NCBI GenBank assembly: GCA_027493675.1
Contig: JAOSKI010000001.1
Coordinates: 434,001 to 498,000 of the forward strand
Origin: Microthrixaceae bacterium
GTDB taxonomy: Bacteria > Actinomycetota > Acidimicrobiia > Acidimicrobiales > Microtrichaceae
DNA length: 64,000 nt
Reading direction: 5' to 3'
The notes beneath the pieces are model-generated. The model ran no database searches. It saw only the letters and a list, made by a program, of their open reading frames with translations, and was not told the DNA's origin. This document shows, one piece after another, positions 36,272-45,046 of this stretch. The stretch's first letter is position 1, and each line of letters opens with the position of its first letter. Made by a program: the position numbers and the translations under genes.

Positions 36272-37273
36272 GTGGGTTTCCCAGAGCAACGGCCACGTCG
36301 GCTACGGCGCAGCGCTGCGCTGCGTCGTCTGGTGGCCGAGACCCGGATCTCCGTCGACGACCTCGTCGCACCGTTGTTCGTGCGCGAGGGCATCGCCGAA
36401 CCGGTCCCGATCGCGTCCATGCCGGGGGTCGTGCAGCACACCCGCGAATCCCTGCGAAGGGAGGTGGTCGAGCTCCGCGCACTGGGTGTTCCGGCGGTGA
36501 TCCTCTTCGGTGTTCCGAAGGCGAAGGATCCGCAGGGCTCGGGTGCGTGGGACGCCGAGGGCATAGTGCAGTTGGCCATCGGCGACCTGCGTGCCGAGGT
36601 CGGCTCGGAGATGGTCCTGATGGCCGACCTGTGCCTCGACGAGTACACCGACCACGGCCACTGTGGACCGCTGCGGGCCGACGGTGAGGTCGACAACGAC
36701 ACTACCCTCGGGTTGTACGCGCGGGTCGCCGCAGCGCAGGCGGCGGCCGGTGTCGACGTGTGCGCCCCCTCGGGCATGATGGACGGACAGGTCGCCGCCA
36801 TCCGCGCCGCGCTCGACGCCGAAGGCGCGACCGACGTCGGGATCCTGGCCTACTCGGCCAAGTACGCCTCGGCGCTCTACGGGCCGTTCCGTGACGCGGT
36901 GGACGTGACGATCTCGGGTGCTCCGGGAGCGGCCGGCGACCGCTGTGGGTACCAGCAGGACTGGCGCAACGCACGCGAGGCGCTCGTGGAGCTGCGTGCG
37001 GACGTGTCCGAGGGGGCCGACATGGTGATGGTCAAACCGGCGATGGCCTACCTCGATGTTGTCGCCGCGGCGCGTGCCGAGGTGGACGTGCCGGTTGCGG
37101 CCTACCACGTCTCGGGTGAGTACTCGATGGTGATGGCCGCGGGGGAGCGCGGTTGGCTGGACACCGATGCGGTGGCTCTCGAGCACGTCGGCGCGATCCG
37201 CCGGGCCGGCGCGGACTTCGTGCTCACCTACTTCGCCCGCAGGCTCGCCGAGATCCTGGCGGGTGCGTCTTGA
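36272..37273 (+). CDS. hemB: Porphobilinogen synthase (delta-aminolevulinate dehydratase)
   Basis: Intact, 333 residues from GTG 36272. Condenses two 5-aminolevulinates. Markers: RRLRRSAALRRLVAETR, DLVAPLFVREG, LMADLCLDEYTDHGHCGPL (metal ligands), DVCAPSGMMDGQV, ILAYSAKYASALYGPFRDAV with the first Schiff-base lysine, DMVMVKPAMAYLDVV with the second, and AAYHVSGEYSMVMAA. The Asp and Cys-poor metal loop is of the Mg-type variant common in bacteria. Its stop overlaps the hemL start (TTGA). Confidence 0.95.
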   Translation: MGFPEQRPRRLRRSAALRRLVAETRISVDDLVAPLFVREGIAEPVPIASMPGVVQHTRESLRREVVELRALGVPAVILFGVPKAKDPQGSGAWDAEGIVQLAIGDLRAEVGSEMVLMADLCLDEYTDHGHCGPLRADGEVDNDTTLGLYARVAAAQAAAGVDVCAPSGMMDGQVAAIRAALDAEGATDVGILAYSAKYASALYGPFRDAVDVTISGAPGAAGDRCGYQQDWRNAREALVELRADVSEGADMVMVKPAMAYLDVVAAARAEVDVPVAAYHVSGEYSMVMAAGERGWLDTDAVALEHVGAIRRAGADFVLTYFARRLAEILAGAS

Positions 37274-38575
37274 GCACCAACGCGGAGCTGCACAGACGGG
37301 CCCTCGATCGCATCCCCGGAGCGGTGAACTCGCCGGTGCGGGCATTCCGTTCGGTCGGTGGCACGCCGTACTTCGTGGCCCGCGGCGAAGGGGCGAGGGT
37401 CTGGGACGTCGAGGGGAACGGCTACATCGACTACGTCCAGTCCTACGGTGCATCGATCCTGGGCCATGCCCGCCCCGAGGTGGTGCGGGCGATCAGCGGG
37501 GCTGCTGAGCGCGGCAGCACCTTCGGCGCGCCCACCGAGGGCGAGGTGGTCCTCGCCGAGATGCTCTGTGACCGCGTGCCGGGTATGGAACAGGTGCGCC
37601 TCGTCTCCTCGGGCACCGAGGCGGCCATGTCGGTCATCCGGCTCGCACGTGGGGTCACCGGCCGGGACGTGATCGTCAAGTTCGACGGCAACTACCACGG
37701 TCACAGCGACTCGCTCCTGGCGGGCGCGGGCAGCGGTGTTGCAGAGGGCGTCCTGCTCGGGTCCTCCGCGCCGGGCTCCGCGGGCGTGACCTCCGGAGCG
37801 GTCGCCGACACCGCGGTGGTGCCCTACAACGTGGTTCCGGAGTTGGACCGTTCGGTTGCCGTGGTCTGCGTGGAGCCTGTGGCCGCCAACATGGGCCTCG
37901 TCGCACCGGTGCGCGGGTTCCTGGAAGGCCTGCGGGCCGAGTGCGACCGTGTGGGTGCCTTGTTGCTGTTCGACGAGGTGATCACCGGGTTCCGTCTGGG
38001 TGTCGGCGGCGCCACCGCCCATTGCGGCGTGACACCCGACCTGTGGTGCTTCGGGAAGGTCATCGGCGGCGGGCTGCCGGTGGGTGCCTTCGGGGGAGTG
38101 CAGAGATCATGGGGCACCTGGCTCCGGGGGCGACGTGTACCAGGCGGGCACGCTGTCGGGCAATCCCCTTGCCACAGCCGCGGGAGCCACGGTCCTCGGC
38201 CTGCTCGACGTCGCCGCATACCAGCGGCTCAACCGAACCGCGGAGCAACTCGCCGACGGCCTGGGCGAGGTGTTCGCCGACGCGGGTGTTGCTGTGAGGT
38301 TCCCGCGCGTCGGGCCGCTGGTGGGAGTGTTCTTCGGCGACGGTGACGATCCGCTCGACTTCGCGACCGCGGCCGCGTCGGTCGCGATCGGGCGCTACCC
38401 CGAGTTCTTCCACGGGATGCTCGATCAGGGGATCGCACTGGCCCCCGGCCCCTACGAGGTCATGTTCCCATCGCTCGCGCACGGCTCCGAGGAGATCGAA
38501 GCCACGCTGGATGCGGCCCGTACGGTCGCCGCGGATGGCCTGAGTTCCGGTGGGCTCCAAGCGCCTCTCCCGTGA
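37270..38575 (+). CDS. hemL: Glutamate-1-semialdehyde 2,1-aminomutase (two frameshifts)
   Basis: PLP enzyme converting glutamate-1-semialdehyde to 5-aminolevulinate. Class III aminotransferase fold: IPGAVNSPVRAFRSVGGTP, GHARPEVVRAI, VSSGTEAAMSVIRLARG, KFDGNYHGHSDSLLAGAGSG, LLLFDEVITGFRLG and CFGKVIGGGLPVGAFGG with the PLP lysine. Breaks near 38095 and 38130, both at G runs, separate VGAFGG, AEIMGHLAP and DVYQAGTLSGNPLA. The start TTG 37270 overlaps hemB by four bases. About 435 residues. Confidence 0.93.
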
Positions 38576-39398
38576 CGCCGCCGACCGGGTCCTCCGGCGC
38601 GCGGTGGAGTTGGGCGGGCAGCCCGGGGACGAGGACGACCTCTTCGACGTGGAGGTGCTGATCGAGGCCGCGGCCGACCTCGGTGTTCCGGGCACCGCCG
38701 TGCAGCGTGCCCTCGCCGAGGAGCAGGCGGGCCTGCTGGCCGGGGACCCCGGCCGGCTCGACCGACTGGTCGGTCCGGCGGTCGTCTCGGTCGCCAGGGT
38801 GGTGGACCTCGATGGCGCGGCGGCGCTGGAGCTGACCGACGAGTGGCTGCGGAGGCAGTGGACCATGAAGCGGGTCCGCTCCGGCGATGGGGTGGCGGAG
38901 TACCGACGACGCACTGACATGGTCGCGTCCATGCAGCGCACCGCGCGTTCCATCAGCGGTCAGGAGAACGCGGACAAGATCCACAACCTGCGCGTCGTCG
39001 TGCGCGAAGTGCCATCATCGGCGTCGATCGTGGCGCTGGTGGTGGACCTCGGGACCTCCAGGACGTTCGCCGAGATGGGTGCCGGTGCGGTCGCAGCCGG
39101 TGGGACCCTCATGTCGGTGGTGCCTGTGCTTGGCACCGGGCCTGCGGCGGCGTTGCTCGGCATCCCCGCCTCGATGGCTGTGGCGGCCGGGATGCTCGTG
39201 GTGCGCAGGGCGTGGACCGGTGGGATCGATCTTGCGATGGAGGGGCTGCTCGACCGGGTGGAGGCTCGTGACGCGCCGCCTACGGTGATCGGAGGGTTCA
39301 CCGGCCGGCTACGTGCCGGTTCACGTCGAAGCGAGAAGCCCGACGCGGATCCCCGACCCAGAGGCTCCACCCATCCGCCGCGTGGGGACGGGGTCTGA
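38550..39398 (+). CDS. Uncharacterised protein with two hydrophobic segments
   Basis: Intact, 282 residues. GTG 38550 lies 26 bases inside hemL, so it is coupled to it. The N-terminal ~75 residues are helical and acidic (LSRDAADRVLRRAVELGGQP, FDVEVLIEAAADLGVPGTAV), the middle is a soluble alpha/beta part, and residues ~175-220 have two hydrophobic stretches (EMGAGAVAAGGTLMSVVPVL, AALLGIPASMAVAAGMLVV). The tail is basic and Pro-rich. The N-terminal part resembles the short helical domains found in front of some actinobacterial membrane proteins. No function is proposed. Confidence 0.65.
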   Translation: MGSKRLSRDAADRVLRRAVELGGQPGDEDDLFDVEVLIEAAADLGVPGTAVQRALAEEQAGLLAGDPGRLDRLVGPAVVSVARVVDLDGAAALELTDEWLRRQWTMKRVRSGDGVAEYRRRTDMVASMQRTARSISGQENADKIHNLRVVVREVPSSASIVALVVDLGTSRTFAEMGAGAVAAGGTLMSVVPVLGTGPAAALLGIPASMAVAAGMLVVRRAWTGGIDLAMEGLLDRVEARDAPPTVIGGFTGRLRAGSRRSEKPDADPRPRGSTHPPRGDGV

Positions 39399-39403
39399 CC
39401 CCG

Positions 39404-39930
39404 TCAGCCGACAGGTGTCAGGACGAGGCGCACCCGCGTGCGGCCGTCCACCTCGACCAGCTCGATGGCGCGTCGACATCCCCGGCGGTGTCGGCGACGC
39501 CGCGGATGGTCCCTTCGACGTTCAGGTCCCACAACGGTGAGGCGTGGGTGATGACGCGCTGATCCGCGCGGGGCTCCGGGAACCTCGACGCATCCAGGAA
39601 CGCGGCCTCGTCCTCGTGTGCGATCGTGAAGGTCACGTCGAGCTGCGAGTCGTCGTCCATTCGCGCGCTCAGGAAGTCCGTGGTGCCGGCCGGCAGCGAG
39701 AGGCCGGCCATCCCGCTCACGGAGTCCATGTCGGTCCCGTCGATGTCCAGGCGAACGAAGTCCTCCGAGCGCGTGCCTTCCGAGCCCGCATCGCGTGAGC
39801 GGCCGTCGTCCTGGTCGGCTCCGTCCGAACCCGCACCGCCCGAGCCACTCGTGAGCACCAGCCACAGCCCGAGTGCTGCGAGAGCCGTCAGCACCACCGG
39901 CACGCCGACGCGCACGAAGGGCTTCACCAT
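39404..39930 (-). CDS. Membrane-anchored protein of unknown function (one frameshift)
   Basis: About 175 residues. N-terminal helix VGVPVVLTALAALGLWLVLT, an acidic Gly/Ser/Asp linker, then a beta-rich domain: FVRLDIDGTDMDSVSGMAGL, DVTFTIAHEDEAAFLDASRF and SPLWDLNVEGTIRGVADTAG; after a frame change near 39465 the end reads ELVEVDGRTRVRLVLTPVG. It follows the reductase gene on the same strand with a gap of 102 bases. It would sit outside the membrane. No family recognised. Confidence 0.55.
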
Positions 39931-40032
39931 CCCGCCCGGCTCGTGCGGTGCCCGTCGGCGTTGCGTTCCTCGACCGTCGTGCGTGGTGCCGCTTCGGCGT
40001 GGTCACCGTGGGGCATCGGTCGCAACGCCCCC

Positions 40033-41288
40033 TCAGGCGGCCTTCGGCTCGGGGATCATCCGGGCGAGGGTCGCTGCGCTGCGGTAGACGGCCTCTGCGG
40101 CCCCCCAACTCGTCGTCCCGCAGGAGGTTGGCCATGATCCGCAGCACCCACTCCATGAGGGTGCGAACGCATGCCCACGCGTGAGCTCGCGCATGAGGGC
40201 CGGGCGGCCGATCACCTGGGCGAACAGGCGTGCCACCTTGAAGTACAGGCCGTAGGTGTCCTCGAGGATCTCCGGGTAGCGCTGCAGCGGCCACGGCGAG
40301 CTGGTCGCCACGGCTTCGGCGACCAGCGACGCCGCCAGCCGGCCCGTCTCGTACGCGTAGTCGATGCCTTCGCCGTTGAACGGGTTGATGCTGCCCGCAG
40401 CGTCACCCACGATCACCCAGTTGGGTCCCACCTTGGGGTTGATCGAACCGCCCATCGGCAGCCGTCCGCCGGTGGGGGGGCTGGGTGGGGTGCTCCGGGT
40501 CGATGCCCCAGTACCCGGGGAGGGTGGCCGCGAACTCCGCCATGAGGTGTGAGGTGTTGACCGACTTCCAGTCGCGGAAGGTGGACAGCAGGCCCACACC
40601 CACGTTGATGGTGCCGTCGCCCACGGGGAAGATCCATCCGTAGCCGGGTAGTGACTTGCCGGCGCGGTCGCGCACGTCCAGAGCCGACTCGATCCACGGC
40701 TCCGCGTGCATCGGGCTCTCGAAGTAGGTGCGGATCGCCATGCCCTGTGGCATCGCACGGTCGCGCACCGCGCCCAGCGTGCGGCCGAACCGTGAGTTCG
40801 AGCCATCGGCCACGACCACGTAGTGCGCACGCAGTTCGCGGGTCACGTCGCCGGCGGTGTCGGTCACAACGGCGCCCACCAGGCGACCCGCGAACCTGAG
40901 CGGGGAGCGGGCCTCGGTGCCGGTGAGCAGTGTGGCTCCTGCAGCGGCCGCCTTGTCGGCCACCAGTGTGTCCAGGTCCCGGCGACGAACCACGTACCCG
41001 TGGGACGGGTAGACGCTGTGTTCGGGCCATGCCAGCTCCAGGCTTCGCCCGTGGGCCACGGCCCTCAGGCCGTCGAAGCGGTGGTAGGCCTCCAAGGCTC
41101 CGCTCAGGCCCATCTCGTCGAGCTGGTGCACGGCCCGTGGGGTCAGGCCGTCACCGCATGTCTTGTCGCGGGGAAGGTCTTCTTCTCCGCGACCACCACG
41201 TCCAGCCCGGGCGCGCCGCCCAGTAGGCGGTGCTGCAACCGGCGGGGCCGCCGCCTATGACGAGCAGGTCGTGGATGCGCTCGGTCAC
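40033..41288 (-). CDS. Geranylgeranyl reductase family FAD protein (several frameshifts)
   Basis: Flavoprotein of the GGR group, which reduces isoprenoid double bonds. N-terminal FAD motif DLLVIGGGPAGCSTAYWA; then AYHRFDGLRAVAHGRSLELA, HYVVVADGSNSRFGRTLG, PGYGWIFPVGDGTINVGVGL and the second FAD motif WVIVGDAAGSINPFNGEGID. Start GTG 41288. Breaks lie near 41210, 41150, 40480 and 40150. In actinobacteria this gene often sits beside nuo, and a relative (MenJ) saturates the menaquinone side chain; the respiratory context here supports a quinone-modifying role. About 415 residues. Confidence 0.78.
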
Positions 41289-41292
41289 CGGT

Positions 41293-42044
41293 TCAACCGG
41301 TGGGAGGCATGGCAGTCCATTCCTCGAGGATGGCCATGTACTCCTCGGCCCGGTCGGGTAGCAGCTCGGTGATCCGCTCCTCGAAGCCCTCCTCCCAGAT
41401 CGCCGCGTCGAAGTCCTCGCCGCCGAACTCGACACGCTCGTGCAGCACCACGTCCATGATGTCGGAGGGCTCGAGGTGTCGTGCTCTGGCCCGGCATCCC
41501 GCCCTGGATCGGCTTCTCGGTCGCCCCATAGGTCGACATGCCGGCATCCTCATAGCCCGACGAGCCGAGCGCCACCCATGTGACCTGCTCGACCGGTGAA
41601 GGGAAGGTCTCCACGACCGCGCCGCCTGCCATCGCGGGACCTGAACCGCCTCCACCGCTGCCGCCGTGGCAACCTGCGCAGCCTGCGCTGCCGTTGTACA
41701 AGTCGTTGCCCACCGCCAGCGGGCCCGCATCGTCGGTGGGTTCTCCGAGCGTCCACGCGTACACGATGAAGAACAGCGGCAGCACCGCCAACGCTGCCGC
41801 GGCTCCACCACGGGACCTTCTTGCGCTTCTGCGCAGCCTCCACCCATGGCGGAGTCGGTTCCTCGGAGGATTCGGGTTGCACGACCGCCGGTGTGGCCGC
41901 GGTCGTCGCAGGTGCGGCCGACTCCGGAGCCGCAGGTGTCGAGTCCGGTTCGGCAGCAGCCGTGGGTGTGTCGCCGCCGTCCCCGCCGAGTGCAGCACGG
42001 CGCTGCTTGCTGCGCTGCAGGAGGTGTTCTGGGATCTCGGTCAA
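41293..42044 (-). CDS. Membrane-anchored monohaem cytochrome c (two frameshifts)
   Basis: About 250 residues. A Pro/Ala-rich cytoplasmic head opening with TEIPEHLLQRSKQRRAALGG, a helix (ALAVLPLFFIVYAWTLG), then an external class I cytochrome c domain with haem motif CAGCH in LYNGSAGCAGCHGGSGG, an axial Met in PIQGGMPG, and C-terminal helix RAEEYMAILEEWTAMPP. Breaks near 41790 and 41470. Start TTG 42044 with GGAGG eight bases upstream. It shares its N-terminal motif with the cytochrome b fragment at 44254. It likely carries electrons from the bc complex to an oxidase. Confidence 0.75.
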
Positions 42045-42394
42045 CGCTTGGCCTCCACGCGTCGCTCAGGGTCTCCGGGTTCAGGGTCTCCGGGTTATCA
42101 CCGGCGGGCACACTCTAGGCAAGTTGCTCGCGCCCGTACCAAGCTACCGGCGTCGGATGTCACCGGTGGCCGCCGGTGCCGAACGGACGCTCCCGGTGGA
42201 TCCACCTGCACGTCGGGCGCTGTGTGGACACCCGTGCAGCGTCGCGGCCACCCGGCCCACCGCGGCGGGATGCACGCCACCCGGTCCGACTAAACGCCAT
42301 CGCTGGGCGTCATCGTGCAAATGTGCTTCACCTGTGGGCAGCGTGGTAAACCTGCGGCGGGCGGCGGCGACCATTCCCCGGTTCTCCGTCGACC

Positions 42395-42470
42395 TAGACT
42401 CATCGAACAACAACGCCTGTCCCCGAAGGGACGACGGAGCAGCCCTGGGCGGCTCCGACAGGAGGTCTAC
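42395..42470 (+). promoter_or_regulatory. Promoter and structured leader of the bc-complex operon
   Basis: TAGACT at 42395-42400 is a -10 candidate. The ~65-base leader folds: CCTG(42416-42419) with CAGG(42459-42462), TCCC/GGGA (42420-42431) and GGAGC/GCTCC (42436-42456). The outer helix includes part of the AGGAGG ribosome site at 42460-42465, five bases before GTG 42471. The rest of 42045-42394 is a divergent promoter region without genes. Confidence 0.4.
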
Positions 42471-42935
42471 GTGGTCGCATTCATCACGTCGCTCATCGTG
42501 CTGGTGGTGTTGCTGGCGCCCGTGTTCTGGTTTGCGAAGAGGCGCCGGGTGGGTGATCCCTTCACGTGGGGCGAGGCCGTCGTGGCCGGCACATATGTGT
42601 TCTTCGTGCTCTTCTGGGCCTACGGAGTCGTGCCCCACCAGTGGCTGACCTGGGCCGACTCCGAGCTCAACTGGCGTCCCGACCTGGTCTGGCTGGGTCC
42701 AAGCGGATCGATGACCCTCCCGATTGTGGGCTGGACCCTGGAGACGCCGTGGTTCCCGATGACGATCTCGGCCCAGGCCTTCCGCGACGTGATCGCGACC
42801 CTCATCTACGTAGTCCCGCTCGGTGTGCAGATCTGGTTCTGGGTGTGGTGGCAGGATCGCGACAAGCGGGCCGAGGCCGAGCTCGCAGTCGAGCCCCGCA
42901 CCCCCTACGGTCGACCGTTGATCAAGCGAGCGTGA
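42471..42935 (+). CDS. Three-span membrane protein opening the bc-complex operon, unknown
   Basis: Intact, about 154 residues from GTG 42471, behind AGGAGG. Helices: AFITSLIVLVVLLAPVFWFA, EAVVAGTYVFFVLFWAYGV and RDVIATLIYVVPLGVQIWFW. A loop of ~45 residues rich in Trp (WADSELNWRPDLVWLGPSGS) lies between the second and third. The tail is charged and cytoplasmic. No cofactor motif. Its place, seven bases before the ferredoxin and ahead of cytochrome b, suggests an accessory subunit of the complex. Cytochrome-oxidase-like features are vague. Confidence 0.6.
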   Translation: MVAFITSLIVLVVLLAPVFWFAKRRRVGDPFTWGEAVVAGTYVFFVLFWAYGVVPHQWLTWADSELNWRPDLVWLGPSGSMTLPIVGWTLETPWFPMTISAQAFRDVIATLIYVVPLGVQIWFWVWWQDRDKRAEAELAVEPRTPYGRPLIKRA

Positions 42936-42941
42936 TGCACC

Positions 42942-43359
42942 ATGGCTGTCACTGACGCGAACCCACCACTTCCGGTCTTCGGCACCGACTACGTGTTGCA
43001 GGAGGTGGATGCCGGTTACCTCGCGCGGGCGGTCAAGCCCAAGCAGTTCATCCACATCGACCAGTCCGAGTGCATCCAGTGCGAGGGGCTGTGTCGACAT
43101 CTGCCCGTGGAAGTGCATCCACATGGTCTCGCCAGGGGCCATCGAAGAAGCCGTCGACGTCGACCGCCCCGGCCTGGATCCCACCGACAACGTGGTGTTC
43201 CTCATCGACGACGAACGTGTGCACCGGTGTGCGCTCTGCGTCGACAGGTGTCCCACCGGCGTGATCATCCTTGGCAAGATGGTCGAACCCGGCGCCGACG
43301 GCGACCGCCACCAGCGCACGAGCAGCCACGGCTACGGCTACGGCATGAGGTTGGCCTGA
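42942..43359 (+). CDS. 2[4Fe-4S] ferredoxin-type protein (one frameshift)
   Basis: About 138 residues. First cluster CIQCEG, then after a frame change near 43090 CVDICPWKCIHMV; second cluster CALCVDRCPTGVIILGK. Between the two is an acidic 30-residue insertion (AIEEAVDVDRPGLDPTDNVV). The N-terminal 45 residues (YLARAVKPKQFIHIDQSE) have no membrane span. It is a soluble two-cluster electron carrier or subunit. Encoded inside the bc operon, it may feed or receive electrons from that complex, which is not typical of bc complexes. Confidence 0.75.
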
Positions 43360-43437
43360 TGTGCGTGGGCGCTGTCGATCCGAGCGCCGACGCGTGGATT
43401 CGACGTAGGTATCGGCCACAGAGTAGGGAGTACGCCC

Positions 43438-44218
43438 GTGGCTAAGACGATGCAGGGATCCGGAGGTGTCTCCGGCAAGTGGAACGACCTGAAGGACAGC
43501 GTCCAGGGTTCGCAGGCGTGGAGCTCGATCTTCAGGCCCGGGTCGATCTTCCGCAAGGGCTACAACGACAGCCCACGTAACCGTTCCTACGTGATCATGA
43601 ACAGCGTGCTCTACCACCTCCACCCGGTGAAGGTGAAGCGCCACGCGGTGAAGGTGAGCTACACCCTCTGCCTGGGCGGGCTCAGCTTCTTCCTGTTCAT
43701 CGTCCTCACGGTGACGGGCATCTTCTTGATGTTCTTCTACCGACCCACCGCAGCCCAGGCGTGGGACGACGTCTACGCGTTGCACACCTCGGTGACCTTC
43801 GGGCTGCTGGTGCGCAACATGCACCGGTGGGCGGCGCACCTGATGGTGCTGTCGGTGTTCCTGCACATGGCACGGGTCTTCTACCACGGTGCCTACAAGG
43901 CCCCTCGGGAGTTCAACTGGGTGATCGGCGTGATCCTGCTCACCCTGACGCTGCTGCTGAGCTTCACCGGGTACCTGCTTCCATGGGACCAGCTGGCGCT
44001 CTGGGCGGTGACGGTGGGCACCAACATGATGAGCTACACGCCGGTGTTGGGGAAGTCAGGTGCGCTTCGTGCTGCTGGGTGGTGCCGAGATCGGCACAGA
44101 CACGCTGTTGCGTTGGTACGTGCTGCACGTGTTGTTCTTCCCGTTCATCACCGTCATCTTCATGGCCATCCATTTCTGGCGGGTCCGCAAGGACGGCGGG
44201 ATCTCGGGGCCGTTGTGA
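43438..44218 (+). CDS. Cytochrome b, N-terminal (b6-type) subunit (one frameshift)
   Basis: Quinol-oxidising subunit of a bc/b6f-type complex, carrying both b haems. Four helices: [20 protein letters not shown], the haem helix [40 protein letters not shown] and [20 protein letters not shown]. Haem ligands are the His pairs in RNMHRWAAH and [11 protein letters not shown]. It ends with [10 protein letters not shown], the natural C-terminus of b6-type proteins, so the split from the next gene is real. One break near 44055. Start GTG 43438. A ~65-residue hydrophilic head precedes the first helix. Confidence 0.85.
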
Positions 44219-44253
44219 TGAGGAGCGTCGTGCTGCGCATCGGGGAGGAAACG

Positions 44254-45034
44254 ATGACCGAGGTACCCGAGCACCTTCTGAAGCGTGCCCAGGAGGCCAA
44301 GGACAAGGCCGCCGCCAAGAAGGCGGAGTCCCCAGGTGACGAAGGCGGAGGAGGCGACAGCGCCCCCGCCGGTGATTCCCGCATTCCCGCGCACCTCCTG
44401 GAACGCTCCAAGGCAGCCAAGGCCAAGCGGTCCGGCGTCGACGCGGAGGCATCGGGCGGTGGAGGCACCTCCGTGGCCACCAAGGCCGAGGCTCCGGTTG
44501 CTGCAGCGGCCGGCCTGCCCGTGGGAGCGGGACCGGGAGGGCACACCCAGCGCCTGCTCACCGTGGTCAAGTCCGGTTCCATCCAGGACGTCAAGTCCAA
44601 GCCCTCAGGACAAGGTCCACGTGTGGCCCCACCTGTTGGTCATCGAGTTCGTGGCGGCACTGACGTGCACCGCCTTCTTGTTCATCTTCTCCTGGCTGGT
44701 CAACGCACCGCTGCTCGAGCTCGCCAACTTCAACCAGACCCCGAACCCGTCCAAGGCGCCGTGGTACTTCCTGGGTCTTCAGGAGTTGCTCACGATGTTC
44801 CACCCGATGGTGGCCGGTGTGACGATCCCCGGCATGGGGATCTTCGTGTTGATCCTCGCTCCCTACATCGACAAGAACCCCTCGAACAAGCCTGAGGACC
44901 GCAAGTTCGCTATCTCCCTCATGACCGTGCACATCATGTTCTGGTCGGTGCTGGTGATCATCGGGTCGTTCTTCCGGGGGCCGGGATTCAACTTCACCCT
45001 CCCCTGGATCGACGGGCTCTTCTTCGAGCTGTGA
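44254..45034 (+). CDS. Cytochrome b, C-terminal (subunit IV-type) subunit with long hydrophilic head (one frameshift)
   Basis: About 260 residues. Residues 1-110 are a Lys/Ala/Gly-rich tail with two copies of a P-x-HLL-x-R motif ([20 protein letters not shown] and [16 protein letters not shown]). After a frame change near 44605 come subunit IV features: [40 protein letters not shown] with the Qo-site region, then three helices ([31 protein letters not shown]). ATG 44254 follows GGGGAGGAA. Together with the b6-type protein it completes cytochrome b. Confidence 0.82.
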
Positions 45035-45046
45035 GGTGAGCAGGAC

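Noticed and set aside
43438-45034. One fused cytochrome b broken by an error
   Set aside because: The first part ends with the normal C-terminus of b6-type proteins, and the second has its own ribosome site, ATG and hydrophilic head.
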